From Deltaproteobacteria bacterium (GTDB taxonomy: Bacteria; Myxococcota; Kuafuiibacteriia; Kuafuiibacteriales; Kuafuiibacteriaceae), in assembly GCA_016713425.1 (NCBI GenBank), contig JADJPE010000005.1:1984001-2048000 (forward strand): a stretch of 64,000 bases of DNA, written 5' to 3'. The position numbers and the translations under genes were made by a program. Under the pieces are notes generated by a model. That model worked only from the letters and a program-made list of their open reading frames with translations. It did not search any database and was not told the DNA's origin. Position 1 is the first letter of the stretch; each line of letters opens with the position of its first letter. This document shows positions 54,105 through 63,395 of this stretch, piece after piece.

Positions 54105-55457
54105 CTACTTCACCCAACGTATGTTGTCGAAGTACAGCTCGATGCCGTCCACTCCATCCACGAAACCATCGCCGCGGACCTCGACGTTGAAGACCTCTGA
54201 GACCCGGTGAACATTCACGTTGAAGTCGAGCGGATCGATCTCATTGTCGGCTGCAAGCAGTGTGCTCATCATGACCGTTACATCGCGCTGCCATACGTTT
54301 GCGGTGGGACGGTCCTCAAGAATCTCGCTGAAAAGTCGCATATCGCTGACGTATGGCCACCGACTCGTGATCTTGATGAGCACGTCCGTCGAGTCCGATT
54401 CGTGCCCTCGGTAGTCCACGACCATGACGTCGAACATCAGCTTCGCGGTGCTGGTTGTGTAGGCCGACATGTCGATCTCATGACCGGTCGGACGGATCAC
54501 GGTGGTGCTGCCCTGCAGAAGGTGCGTGGCCCAGACCATCTCGCCGCCGCCAATGTCGACCTCATCATCGGTGACGTGCGGGGCGGTGAACCCGGCCCAG
54601 CCGGTGAGCGCGAAGCCCGTGCCTACGCCGCCGTCGCCGTACAGCGAAAGCGTGGGCTCATCGACGGGCCGGAAGAAGTCGGAGCAATCCATTCCGGCTC
54701 CGCCTCCCGGAACCCACTGGATGTCTTCGAGTGAAATCGTCATGGGTGTGTCAGAGTAGAAGAGAATCGCCCGGTTGATGTTTTCGGCGTCGAACTGAGG
54801 CTCGCCGTTCACGAAGCAATCGAGCGGGATGCTGTAGTCGTGCCATGCGCCGTCGTCCAGTTCGTTCAGGATCGAACCGAATGGAAGCTCGGAGACATGC
54901 GGCCATCCGTAGTCAACGCGGACGACCACGGTGCCGCCTTCGGGGGCTTGGTCGACGCGAATACGGAACTTGATGGAAGTATCGGTGTTCAAGAATCGTG
55001 TGAGGTCGACGCCATCACCGTTCGGCGTTCCGGCATAAAACTCGGCCCCGCCCTGCCAAACGACCTGGACAGCTGAGTCCGTGTCTTTCCCGTTGACCCG
55101 AGTGGCCGAGATGGTCGTGCCGATGGATGCGGACTCACCGACCACGTCGATACCCGTCCAGTTGTCGGCTCCGCCAATACGAAGCTTGAATGTGTCGTCG
55201 ATCGAGCCGTCGACGAACAGATTGAGTCCGTCTGGGTTACACGCCGCGCCTTCACACGCAACTGACTCAACGCATGTGAGCCCATCTGCGACGTATCCAG
55301 AATCACAAGTGCAGCTCGCAGCCCCAGACACGGAAGCGCATGTCCCGTGTCCACTGCATGTGACACCATCGCAGACATCGGCCGTCGTCTTGTCATCCGA
55401 TGAACATGCTGGGCTCAGCCCGAGGATCAATGCAGCAGTCGTCAGTATTCTTTTCAT
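54105..55457 (-). CDS. EGF-like and carbohydrate-binding-like lipoprotein
   Basis: A 450-residue protein with GGGAGGAG just before ATG 55457. It has lipobox GLSPAC, then an EGF-like module of six cysteines (DGVTCSGHGTCASVSGAASC, residues ~29-62). Two beta-sandwich, galactose-binding-like regions follow (LFVDGSIDDTFKLRIGGADN at ~80 and GFALTGWAGFTAPHVTDDEV at ~255), ending in VDGIELYFDNIRWVK, a typical end of such CBM folds. It may capture glycans near the TonB receptor, encoded 24 bases downstream. Confidence 0.75.
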   Translation of the reverse strand: MKRILTTAALILGLSPACSSDDKTTADVCDGVTCSGHGTCASVSGAASCTCDSGYVADGLTCVESVACEGAACNPDGLNLFVDGSIDDTFKLRIGGADNWTGIDVVGESASIGTTISATRVNGKDTDSAVQVVWQGGAEFYAGTPNGDGVDLTRFLNTDTSIKFRIRVDQAPEGGTVVVRVDYGWPHVSELPFGSILNELDDGAWHDYSIPLDCFVNGEPQFDAENINRAILFYSDTPMTISLEDIQWVPGGGAGMDCSDFFRPVDEPTLSLYGDGGVGTGFALTGWAGFTAPHVTDDEVDIGGGEMVWATHLLQGSTTVIRPTGHEIDMSAYTTSTAKLMFDVMVVDYRGHESDSTDVLIKITSRWPYVSDMRLFSEILEDRPTANVWQRDVTVMMSTLLAADNEIDPLDFNVNVHRVSEVFNVEVRGDGFVDGVDGIELYFDNIRWVK

Positions 55458-55545
55458 CTTACTCCTCCCTGATTGATAGCGATTCGAGCCACCGCCGCTT
55501 TGGACGCCGGTGGCTGAGATGAAATATGAAAGCGTCGATGCGTTC

Positions 55546-56358
55546 TCATTCACGTCCCATGCCCCCCTCGGGCGGCATGAGGACCGCGGGACGATGGGCG
55601 CGGGGATCGTTCCACGCGACATCGTTCACGTCTGAGAACTCAGCGGTTCCGATGGCCTCGGTGTCCGAGTCGTCGTCATAGACGCGGGCTGAGATCCCGA
55701 TCGCGACGCCGGCCGGAGGCGAGGCGATGCTCGGCCACTTGAGGAGCGCTTCGCCCTGATAGCCCCGCTCGTTCAGGGCGACCTGGAGCTTCAGAGACCA
55801 CGGAACAGCGGAATGCTCCTGCCAGATGGTCCCGTCAGCCCCGAAAAAGAACGTGGTCTCCGATCCGTCGTACACCGAGTTCACGGGTGTCACGGCCAAG
55901 TCGACGTGAAAGTAGAGCACATCGTCCTGCCAGAACGCGGCCCCGGAGTTTCGTTCCCGCACCACGTCGTCGACGATGGCGTAGGCAAGGTACAGGCCTC
56001 GGTCCGACCATCGCACCGCGAGCGCTCCGCTTAGGTCGGAGGCATCTCTCACGCTTATGAAGGTTCCGAACGCATACCAGGTGTCGGTCGACCACTCCGC
56101 GAGATCTCCATCGACGACGGCCTCCGCGTATGGAACCTGCAGCGCGAGGTCCGATGAACCGACGACCTCGGGCGGGTCAGGGCGGAGCGACCGGTCGACG
56201 CAGGCTCCCTCGAGGCACACCGCGCCGGCGGAGCACTCCGGGGTGGAAAGACAGCTCTCCCCGGTGCAGGCGATGAGGCTGGTGGAGATGGTGGCGGTCA
56301 TGATGGCGACCGAGGACCATGCGAGACACGTGGTGAAGCAGATCGGCACGTTTGCCAT
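55546..56358 (-). CDS. CBM9-like lipoprotein B with Cys-rich N-terminus
   Basis: A 270-residue protein; ATG 56358 overlaps the stop of the previous gene by one base (TGATG). It has a lipobox-like STSLIAC and a Cys-rich knot (SCLSTPECSAGAVCLEGACV), then a CBM9-like domain (AVVDGDLAEWSTDTWYAF, then VRWSDRGLYLAYAIVDDVV). It has the same architecture as its neighbour, so the pair probably arose by duplication. Confidence 0.78.
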   Translation of the reverse strand: MANVPICFTTCLAWSSVAIMTATISTSLIACTGESCLSTPECSAGAVCLEGACVDRSLRPDPPEVVGSSDLALQVPYAEAVVDGDLAEWSTDTWYAFGTFISVRDASDLSGALAVRWSDRGLYLAYAIVDDVVRERNSGAAFWQDDVLYFHVDLAVTPVNSVYDGSETTFFFGADGTIWQEHSAVPWSLKLQVALNERGYQGEALLKWPSIASPPAGVAIGISARVYDDDSDTEAIGTAEFSDVNDVAWNDPRAHRPAVLMPPEGGMGRE

Positions 56359-57146
56359 CACGGTGTGCCTCCGTCGAAGACCCAGGTTCCCAGCCGTCCG
56401 ATCCGATCGTCTGGCTTGGCGAAGCGGTCGTACCAAAGAATGAGATCCGTGCTGGCTGCGGGCGAAGAGGGGGGTCTATCTTCGTCGTAGATCGCCATGT
56501 CGCTCCCGATGCTGAATCCCGGCATGGGCGCGAGGTGCCACGGCCACTCGAGCTTTGCCTCGACCCACCAGCTCGACCCGGTCGTGAGTGCGGCCCGAGC
56601 CTCTCCGGTCCACAGTCCTTTCGGGTCGACAACCTGACTCGACAACGTGACCTGAACCGCGGCTTCCCACTCGTCGTACCGCGTGCCGAGCGATTGGTCC
56701 GGACGAAGGTCAAGGTAGAGAACGACTCGGTCTCCCCAGTCGGAGTCCGGATGCAAGCCCACGGGAGGCGCAGAGATCGCGACATCATCGGTCACAAAGA
56801 CCGCGACGTAGAGATAATCATAGTCCCACTGTGCGCTAAAGGCCGCGGCGAGCTTTGTCGGATCTCGGCTCTCCTGGAGTTCCACGCGTTCGAATCCATC
56901 CCAGTCGGCGGGGTCTCCGTCGATCGCAACGTGGGTCGCAAGAGGAAGATGTATCGCATCCTCGGAAGGTACGATGGGCGGATCCGTGAGCTCGCCGCAG
57001 CGCGCTTGGGCGACCTGGATGCAACCACCCTCGACGCACAATCCACAGGCGCCGCAGTCCTCTGAGCGTCTGCAGTCCGCCGAATCGCCGCATCCGAGCG
57101 AGGCGACGAGGCCCAGACTGAGCATCGCTTGCCGCCGATACGTCAT
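56358..57146 (-). CDS. CBM9-like lipoprotein A with Cys-rich N-terminus
   Basis: A 262-residue protein; its ATG overlaps the histidine kinase stop (ATGA). It has lipobox LVASLGC and a Cys-rich segment (DCRRSEDCGACGLCVEGGCI), then a CBM9-like domain (HVAIDGDPADWDGFERVEL, FSAQWDYDYLYVAVFVTDDV). The close coupling to the kinase suggests it supplies or shields the ligand that the kinase senses. Confidence 0.78.
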   Translation of the reverse strand: MTYRRQAMLSLGLVASLGCGDSADCRRSEDCGACGLCVEGGCIQVAQARCGELTDPPIVPSEDAIHLPLATHVAIDGDPADWDGFERVELQESRDPTKLAAAFSAQWDYDYLYVAVFVTDDVAISAPPVGLHPDSDWGDRVVLYLDLRPDQSLGTRYDEWEAAVQVTLSSQVVDPKGLWTGEARAALTTGSSWWVEAKLEWPWHLAPMPGFSIGSDMAIYDEDRPPSSPAASTDLILWYDRFAKPDDRIGRLGTWVFDGGTP

Positions 57147-59104
57147 GGACGGACCTCTGCTTCGGGCCCGTCTTCCGGGTGAATACGCGCGTTGTCGGAC
57201 GGTCCCTTATTCTTCGGAGAGAGCGGAAGTGTGAGAACGAAGGTCGCGCCTTCGCCAATCCCTGGGCTTTCCGCGGCGAGCGCACCGCCCATCTCCGCCG
57301 CCTGACACGCGCTTCCGTGGAGGCCAAAGCCGTGCCCGTCGGGCTTGGTGGTGAAGCCCTGGTTGAAGATGCGGCGCAGGTTGTCGTGCGATATTCCGAT
57401 TCCGTTGTCGACGATTCGGATCTGAAATCTCCGACCGGCGATGGCGACGAGGCAGACCTCGAGCTTCCGTTCGATCTCCTTCGTGCCAACGGCATCGCAT
57501 GCGTTCTTGATCAGATTCGACAGGATCTGAAGAACCTTGTGACGATCGACGCGTGCCCGGACGGGTTCGAACGATTCTACGATTCGAACGCCGACCTCGC
57601 GGATGCGCGAGGACTGAAAGGTGAGTGCGTCACGAATGACCTCACCGATGTCGAGTTCTTCGTATACGTCGAGGTTTGCGCGCGCGTTGCTCTGCTGATC
57701 GGCGACGACTTTACGGATGTGTGTGATGTGGCGCTGGAGATCCTTGCACTCGTCGGAGACCTGCTTATTGGTTTCATCGATGTTGCTGGCAAACGCCCGT
57801 AGGAAGTCGATGATCTTTCCACCCTTCTTGCTGCTTTCGATGAATGCCGGCAGGTCGTCGCGATGCTCTTCGAGCATGGCGACGAGCCGAACGAGGTCGG
57901 CCGAGCTACGCTGGTCCGCGTTCTTCGCCAGCAACGTCGCCGAGACGCTCACGCTGTTGAGCGTGTTCCCGACGTTGTGGAGCACGGACGTTGCGACGTC
58001 CGCCATGCCTGCGCGCCGCGAGGCTTCGACGAGTGCGCGCTGAGTCGCATGCAGTTCGTTCAAGCTCGAAGTTAGCTTCGAATTTGCGTCCGAGAGGGAC
58101 TGGGTGCGCTGCGTGACTCGATCCTCGAGTTCACGATTGAGCGTCACCAGCTCGTCGTTGACCTTCTCGATCGCACGGCTTCGCTGTTCGACGGCTTCAC
58201 CCATCGAATTGAATGCTTGGGCAAGGTTTTTGAACTCGCGACTCGCCTTGATGGCCAGTCGGTGGCTGAATATGCCGCTCTTGACGGCGTTCACTCCGTC
58301 CATCAACACGGCGATCGGCGCGATGACCATGCGGCCTACGGCGAAGGTGCCGAGTGCTGAGCCCAAGATGAGGACCACCAGGCTGCTCACGATGGCGACC
58401 ACCGCGGTCCAGCGTATACGTGACTGGATGTACATCTCATTTTCTGTGTTCGCCCGTTGAAGGCGAAACAGCGAGAGGCCAAGCCGTGTCGTCCCCCAGA
58501 GCTCATCCTGAAGATGGATTGGGGCCGTGACCTCCATGAATGCATGACTGCCGCGACTGACGATCGACGTTGTGACGACGTTGGGATCACGACTCTCCGT
58601 GGTCCCCGCCTCGGGGACCGCTGGGCGCTGCCGTTCTGAATCGGAGCGGCCATCTGGGGCAGGTGGATCAGCTGGATCAGCCGCTGGGTCTGCGGGGTTT
58701 ACTGGGGCCGCTGGGTCCGCCGGGTTCACTGGGGCCGCTGGGTCAGAGAAGAGGCCCTTTGGGTCAGCCTTCACGAGGGTGTTGCCGGCTCGGTCGAGAA
58801 TCGCGCCGTATGCGATCTCGTCATCCGCTTTCACGGTCGACTCGATAATCTCGAGAAGGAAGAGATAGTCGCGGACCATGGCTGCGCGCTGCGAAGAAAG
58901 CGCGATGTTTCGAGCCAAAGTCGTGCCTTTGGTCTTGAGGTTCATCTCGATCGCGTCCGTATGGACGCGCGATAGCTCCCGAAGATCTCGAACCTGTCGA
59001 GTCAGCAAGAACGAGCTCACGAGCGCAAGGACGGATGAGACAAGAACGACGACGAAGAGGACCAGGCGCCCGCGCAGACCAATCCGTTCCGTCATGCTCA
59101 GCAT
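57143..59104 (-). CDS. Membrane-bound sensor histidine kinase
   Basis: A 653-residue protein; ATG 59104 has AAGGA about nine bases upstream (ATG 59113 adds three residues). A membrane helix (~14-35), a periplasmic sensor of ~200 residues with a Pro/Ala-rich repeat (PAAPVNPAD copies near 120-150), a second helix (~240-265), HAMP (GRMVIAPIAVLMDGVNAVKS), a coiled coil, a HisKA domain with SVLHNVGNTLNSVSVSA, and an HATPase domain (ILSNLIKNACDAVG; RIVDNGIGISHDNLRRIFNQ; KPDGHGFGLHGSACQAAEMG). All catalytic boxes are present. No response regulator lies directly beside it, but a REC-GGDEF-EAL protein is encoded four genes upstream on the same strand. Confidence 0.92.
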   Translation of the reverse strand: MLSMTERIGLRGRLVLFVVVLVSSVLALVSSFLLTRQVRDLRELSRVHTDAIEMNLKTKGTTLARNIALSSQRAAMVRDYLFLLEIIESTVKADDEIAYGAILDRAGNTLVKADPKGLFSDPAAPVNPADPAAPVNPADPAADPADPPAPDGRSDSERQRPAVPEAGTTESRDPNVVTTSIVSRGSHAFMEVTAPIHLQDELWGTTRLGLSLFRLQRANTENEMYIQSRIRWTAVVAIVSSLVVLILGSALGTFAVGRMVIAPIAVLMDGVNAVKSGIFSHRLAIKASREFKNLAQAFNSMGEAVEQRSRAIEKVNDELVTLNRELEDRVTQRTQSLSDANSKLTSSLNELHATQRALVEASRRAGMADVATSVLHNVGNTLNSVSVSATLLAKNADQRSSADLVRLVAMLEEHRDDLPAFIESSKKGGKIIDFLRAFASNIDETNKQVSDECKDLQRHITHIRKVVADQQSNARANLDVYEELDIGEVIRDALTFQSSRIREVGVRIVESFEPVRARVDRHKVLQILSNLIKNACDAVGTKEIERKLEVCLVAIAGRRFQIRIVDNGIGISHDNLRRIFNQGFTTKPDGHGFGLHGSACQAAEMGGALAAESPGIGEGATFVLTLPLSPKNKGPSDNARIHPEDGPEAEVRP

Positions 59105-59280
59105 GGCGATCATCCTTCTCTGATCAAGGTGCCGGGGTATGATGGCATCGAGCGAATCACAAGCTATCCTGAACGGGCGGAACGACAGAAGGGATCGATG
59201 GGAGGTGGAGATGGGGGCGGGTGGTCAAACGCGGGGAATTTGCGCGCTGCGACTCAGGAAGTACGACTTGCGGTCAGTGG

Positions 59281-60315
59281 CTAATTGCCGATGATTTCGT
59301 TGATGAAAGGGATGATTTCCGCGTCAATCGTGAGGTCGATCTTGGAGGCGGTCGCGAAGTTCACGACGAGGCGCCCACCGAGAGGGCTCTGCACGCCGAT
59401 ATCCTTCACGTTTTCATGTTGTACGAGAAGTCGTGTGGCCATGAGGGCGGCTTGGGAACCGAGGTTGCGAAAGTCGACCGAAACAGACATCAATGCGCCC
59501 TCGCGCGCGAACGTCTCGGAGAGCGAGCACATGAGCGGGATCTTGTCTCGCAGAGCGGCATCGGCAAGGAAGCGGAAAGCCTCGGGTGCCATGGCGACGG
59601 CATCGTTGGGGACCCAAATGCCGTCGAATCCCGGCGTACTCTCGGCGTAGGTGCGCCCGACATCCTGAACATCCATGGCGCGCGAGGCTTGGACCTCGAT
59701 CCCGAGTGTCGCGAGCTCAATCCTGGCGCCCTCGAGCAGCGCTTCGGTACCCGGGTCGCCGTAGATGACCAAGATTCGGTGCATTGTCGGTGCAATCATC
59801 TTGAACTGAGTGAACTCGGTCATCGTCGGTGTTTCGAGCTCGATGCCCATGAAGTTTGGTCGGTCGCTGAGATCGAACCGCCGATGATTCAGGACCATGG
59901 CAAAGAGCACGGGCGTGTTCGAGATGTACTTCTGGGCGAGGCTGAGCGCTTTTGCGCCGAGCGTCACGACGAGCGCGGGCGCGATGGCGTCAATTTGGCG
60001 CAGCGTCTCCTTCGGAGGCTGTCCGTCGCGCATCGTCACCGTGTGGACTTCTCCTGGTGCTTGAGCCATGAAGAGCCGCACCGGGAGGCGATACAGAGGA
60101 TTGTCGCTGCTCTGAACGATGACGATCTTTGGGTTTGCGTTCTGGTCGGCTGCCTCGGCGGTTCGAGATCCGTGTTCGTGAATCACGCGTGCGCAAGACC
60201 CCGAAGCGAGGGTGAACAGAATGCTCAACAACGCGAGACCTGTCGCTCGATGAGCACCCCGAAGTCCCGCCCTCCGTGCCGAGAGACGCGGCGCTGTGCC
60301 CGTTGCACGTGTCAC
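59281..60315 (-). CDS. ABC-type substrate-binding lipoprotein, TrpX-like (PF04392 type)
   Basis: A 344-residue protein. The GTG at 60315 lies one base after the preceding stop. It has a basic N-region, a hydrophobic core and lipobox LASGSC. The fold motifs are IVIVQSSDNPLYRLP, ALVVTLGAKALSLAQKY, MHRILVIYGDPGTEALLEGA and GIWVPNDAVAMAPEAFRFLA. Family members bind tryptophan or other small ligands. No permease is encoded nearby. A 176-bp gap separates it from the kinase gene, and nothing was recognised in it. Confidence 0.82.
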   Translation of the reverse strand: MTRATGTAPRLSARRAGLRGAHRATGLALLSILFTLASGSCARVIHEHGSRTAEAADQNANPKIVIVQSSDNPLYRLPVRLFMAQAPGEVHTVTMRDGQPPKETLRQIDAIAPALVVTLGAKALSLAQKYISNTPVLFAMVLNHRRFDLSDRPNFMGIELETPTMTEFTQFKMIAPTMHRILVIYGDPGTEALLEGARIELATLGIEVQASRAMDVQDVGRTYAESTPGFDGIWVPNDAVAMAPEAFRFLADAALRDKIPLMCSLSETFAREGALMSVSVDFRNLGSQAALMATRLLVQHENVKDIGVQSPLGGRLVVNFATASKIDLTIDAEIIPFINEIIGN

Positions 60316-60316
60316 G

Positions 60317-61159
60317 TCAGGGCTCCATGCTCTTCTTGTAAGGGGTCCAAGCATCAAACCCCAGAAGGCTCATCAGCCGTTGCCCGGCGTCCGTCTGGTT
60401 CATCTGCGCGAACAGCTGCATTACGGCGACGATGTCCTCCGGACCAGCGTTTGTACCGACCGAACACAAGGGTGGGCGCAGAAGAGGCGCCGTCTCTTTC
60501 GTGACCTTGAGCAACTTGCTCAGCGCCGGGTTCACGCGAGTCAAGACATCCATGCTCTTCGTGGTCACCAGCGCCGCGTCGACCTGTTTGAAGGCGAGCG
60601 CGAGCAGCGCGTCGATGTCCTTGGTTACGGGCACGACGATCGCACCTTCGGTCTCGAAGCCCGCTTCCGTCAGTGGCGCCAGAGCGTCGAGCGCCGCGGC
60701 CTTCGGATCGACATCGATGACCGCGACCGCGGTGGATACGCCCTTGAGGCTCGTCAACAGTCGGGCGACGTTCGAGACCAAGGCTTTCCGGTAGAAGACG
60801 TCGCCTTTCGAGCTGGGTACCAAGAGCGGGTTGAGTCCGAACTCACGTCCCCACGGGGCGCGAAGGGTCGAAGACGAGACGATTGCGAATGGGGGGCGCT
60901 GTTCGGTCAGGAGCGTCTCGAAAGCCGTTCGACTCTCCACCGGCTGAAGGGTGAACCGAGCCTCGGACGTGGCCGCATACGCATTGAATGCGGCCGTGAT
61001 GTCGCCGAGTGCCTGGTGGTTTGCGTCCGGATCGTAGAGAACGATCATCTTGGGATCGTTTGCGCCGGCTGGCGACGCCGCGAACGCGGAATCACCAAGC
61101 AACGCGGTCGCGCTCAGCACTGCGCACGCGAACCACAGGATCCACCGAGCCGGAGCCAT
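60317..61159 (-). CDS. PhnD-like periplasmic substrate-binding protein
   Basis: A 280-residue protein; ATG 61159 starts a signal peptide (PARWILWFACAVLSATALLG, ending near AFA). Motifs are LYDPDANHQALGDITAAFNA, PPFAIVSSSTLR and VAVIDVDPKAAALDALAPL. This resembles the PhnD/SsuA-like type II periplasmic-binding fold of phosphonate receptors, but a ligand cannot be inferred. It is coupled to the TrpX-like gene (one base between them), so the pair may work together. Confidence 0.78.
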   Translation of the reverse strand: MAPARWILWFACAVLSATALLGDSAFAASPAGANDPKMIVLYDPDANHQALGDITAAFNAYAATSEARFTLQPVESRTAFETLLTEQRPPFAIVSSSTLRAPWGREFGLNPLLVPSSKGDVFYRKALVSNVARLLTSLKGVSTAVAVIDVDPKAAALDALAPLTEAGFETEGAIVVPVTKDIDALLALAFKQVDAALVTTKSMDVLTRVNPALSKLLKVTKETAPLLRPPLCSVGTNAGPEDIVAVMQLFAQMNQTDAGQRLMSLLGFDAWTPYKKSMEP

Positions 61160-61259
61160 AAGAGGCACTCACCGCATGAGTGCACTCGCCGCTTAGCGCG
61201 CCCCGAGTGCCAGCGCAACGCACCGACACAACCGAAGAAGACCGTGCCGTGCTGGGTCG

Positions 61260-63239
61260 TCAATCGGCCTTGAGATCTGCGGTCAGCGAGATGAGCTCCT
61301 CGAAGCCGGGTTTTCTCTGGCTTTCGCGCAGGAGTTGCTTCGCCGTCTCGTTTTTCAGCGGCCGCCCCACGAGGTAGCCCTGGAGACGATCGCACGTGAC
61401 CGGTGGCGTCCGCACGGTCGCGATGGCCTGGAGGGCGGCGACCTGTTCGGGCGTTTCGATGCCTTCGGCCACCACCTCGAGGCCGAGGGAACGCGCCATG
61501 GCGATGATCGCGCCGATCGCCGCGGCATCGTCAGGGTTCGTCGCGATGTGTTCGGTCCAGAAGCGATCGATCTTGACCGCCGAGACCGACAACTTCTTGA
61601 GCCGACGAATGGACGAGATGCCAGCGCCGAAGTCGTCGATCACGACCCTCACCCCGAGCGCTGCGAGCTGACCGATCATGTCGACCGAGCGACCCATGTC
61701 TTCCATGGCCGCGCTTTCAGTGACCTCGACCTCGAGCTGCACCGGCGCCAACCCGTGGCGCTTCAGAGCCGTTGTCACGGCATCCACGAAATCGGGTCGC
61801 TGGAGCTGGCTCCCCGAGACATTGATCGCGACCGCGCGGGGCGCGATGCCCTCTTCCTTCCATTCGCGGTAGGCGGCGCACGCCGTGTCGAGGAGCCAGT
61901 CGCCGAGTGGCTTCGCGAGGCCCGATGTCTCGGCGGCCCGGACGAAGTAGGAAGGGGAGAGGTCCCCGAGCTCCGCGTGATTCCAGCGGATGAGCGTCTC
62001 CATGCTCAGGATCTCGCCGCTGTCGAACCCCACCACCGGCTGGAAGGCGAGTCGGAGCCCACCTTGCTCGAGCGCCCTCGCGAGCTCCTCGCCGATTGCG
62101 GACTTTCCTGAGCCCCAAACGTTCGTGCATCGATCCCAGCGACCGCGCCCCTCCGCTTTGGCGCGGTACATCGCCGCATCGGCGCCTTTGAGCAGGCTTT
62201 CGGCGTCCTCGGCGTCCTCCGGGAACACCGCAAGCCCAACGCTCCCTTCGATCTCGATGGCGTGCCCGTCGATCGAGAACGGTCGTCGCAGGCCCTCCGT
62301 GATGCGTCCCGCGATGATCTCGGCTTCCGCCGCATCGTTCAGGCGTTCCAGAACGGCCACGAACTCGTCGCCGCCCATTCGTGCGATCGTATCACTTTGG
62401 CGGGTGAGCTCCTTTAGGCGTTCCGCAACCTCGCGCAGGAGCATATCCCCCACCTGATGACCCCAACGGTCGTTGACCGGCTTGAATGCGTCGAGATCGA
62501 TCAGGGCCACGCCCACCGGATGCTTGTATCTCTGTGCCTGATCGATCGCATGTCGAAGCCGATCGTAAAGAAGCACGCGATTGGCCAAACCGGTCAACGA
62601 ATCATGCGTTGCGAGATAGCGAAACTGTTCTTCGACGCGTTGCCTCTCTGAAATCTCGCGTTCGAGGAGCGCGTTGCGCGCCTCGAGCTCGCGCGTTCGC
62701 ACCTTCACTATCCCCTCGAGATCATCCACCCGTTCGTTGACGGCCCGCTGAAGCCACCACTTTCGTGCCATCGCATGCGCGCCTTGAAGAACTTCGACTT
62801 CGTCGAATGGCTTCTTCAAAAAGAGCAGTCCATCGCTGTGGCCAAGCTCGGAGATCGCCGCCTCCCAACTGTAGTCGGAGTAGGCGGTGCACACGATGAC
62901 TTGGAGACTCGGGTCGACGCGCCACATCGAGGAAATGGTCTCAATACCGTCCAGACCCGGCGGCATGCGGACGTCGACGAATGCGAGCATGTAGGGCTTT
63001 TCGTTGCGCATGGAGGCTTGGATCTTTTCGATGCCCTCTTCGCCGCCGAACGCGGAGTCGATGTCGAACGTATGCCGAATCGAAGGCTTGGCGGGCGTCG
63101 TAGGACCGTCGAACAAGAGCGCCGACATGCGCTCGAGCTCCTTCGTGCTCGAGGCGTCGTCCCGTTGCAGAATCTTGCGAATGTCGTCGTGAATGTTCGG
63201 ACTGTCGTCCACGACGAGCACTCGGTGCTGTGTGGACAT
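61260..63239 (-). CDS. Response regulator with GGDEF and EAL domains
   Basis: A 659-residue protein; ATG 63239 begins the REC domain (STQHRVLVVDDSPNIHDDIR). The REC has an insertion of about 50 residues between its first helix and the phospho-acceptor strand, LAFVDVRMPPGLDG, with Asp in FVDVRM. GGDEF is intact (RMGGDEFVAVLE), with an RxxD inhibitory site (RQSD) five residues before it. The EAL motif reads METLIRW (Thr for Ala), but EVTESAAM, IDDFGAGISSIRR, VKIDRFW and LQGYLVGRPL are present. Synthesis and breakdown of c-di-GMP are both possible. It heads the - strand run of region 8. Confidence 0.9.
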   Translation of the reverse strand: MSTQHRVLVVDDSPNIHDDIRKILQRDDASSTKELERMSALLFDGPTTPAKPSIRHTFDIDSAFGGEEGIEKIQASMRNEKPYMLAFVDVRMPPGLDGIETISSMWRVDPSLQVIVCTAYSDYSWEAAISELGHSDGLLFLKKPFDEVEVLQGAHAMARKWWLQRAVNERVDDLEGIVKVRTRELEARNALLEREISERQRVEEQFRYLATHDSLTGLANRVLLYDRLRHAIDQAQRYKHPVGVALIDLDAFKPVNDRWGHQVGDMLLREVAERLKELTRQSDTIARMGGDEFVAVLERLNDAAEAEIIAGRITEGLRRPFSIDGHAIEIEGSVGLAVFPEDAEDAESLLKGADAAMYRAKAEGRGRWDRCTNVWGSGKSAIGEELARALEQGGLRLAFQPVVGFDSGEILSMETLIRWNHAELGDLSPSYFVRAAETSGLAKPLGDWLLDTACAAYREWKEEGIAPRAVAINVSGSQLQRPDFVDAVTTALKRHGLAPVQLEVEVTESAAMEDMGRSVDMIGQLAALGVRVVIDDFGAGISSIRRLKKLSVSAVKIDRFWTEHIATNPDDAAAIGAIIAMARSLGLEVVAEGIETPEQVAALQAIATVRTPPVTCDRLQGYLVGRPLKNETAKQLLRESQRKPGFEELISLTADLKAD

Positions 63240-63395
63240 GTCGATGCCCGCTGCCAAGCGAGCGGAGTATCGCCGATTCCCGGGCACGGCGCGAGGGGTG
63301 ACAGTCTGAGTTTGAGTGGGACATATCGCCTTTCGGGTTCCTCCCGGCAACCCGCATTGCTTGGAGACACGAGATCGTGTTGGATCTCGTAGGGC

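Noticed and set aside
59221..60504. + strand frame (427 codons) opposite the TrpX-like binding protein
   Set aside because: It overlaps two recognisable - strand genes and has no family motif.
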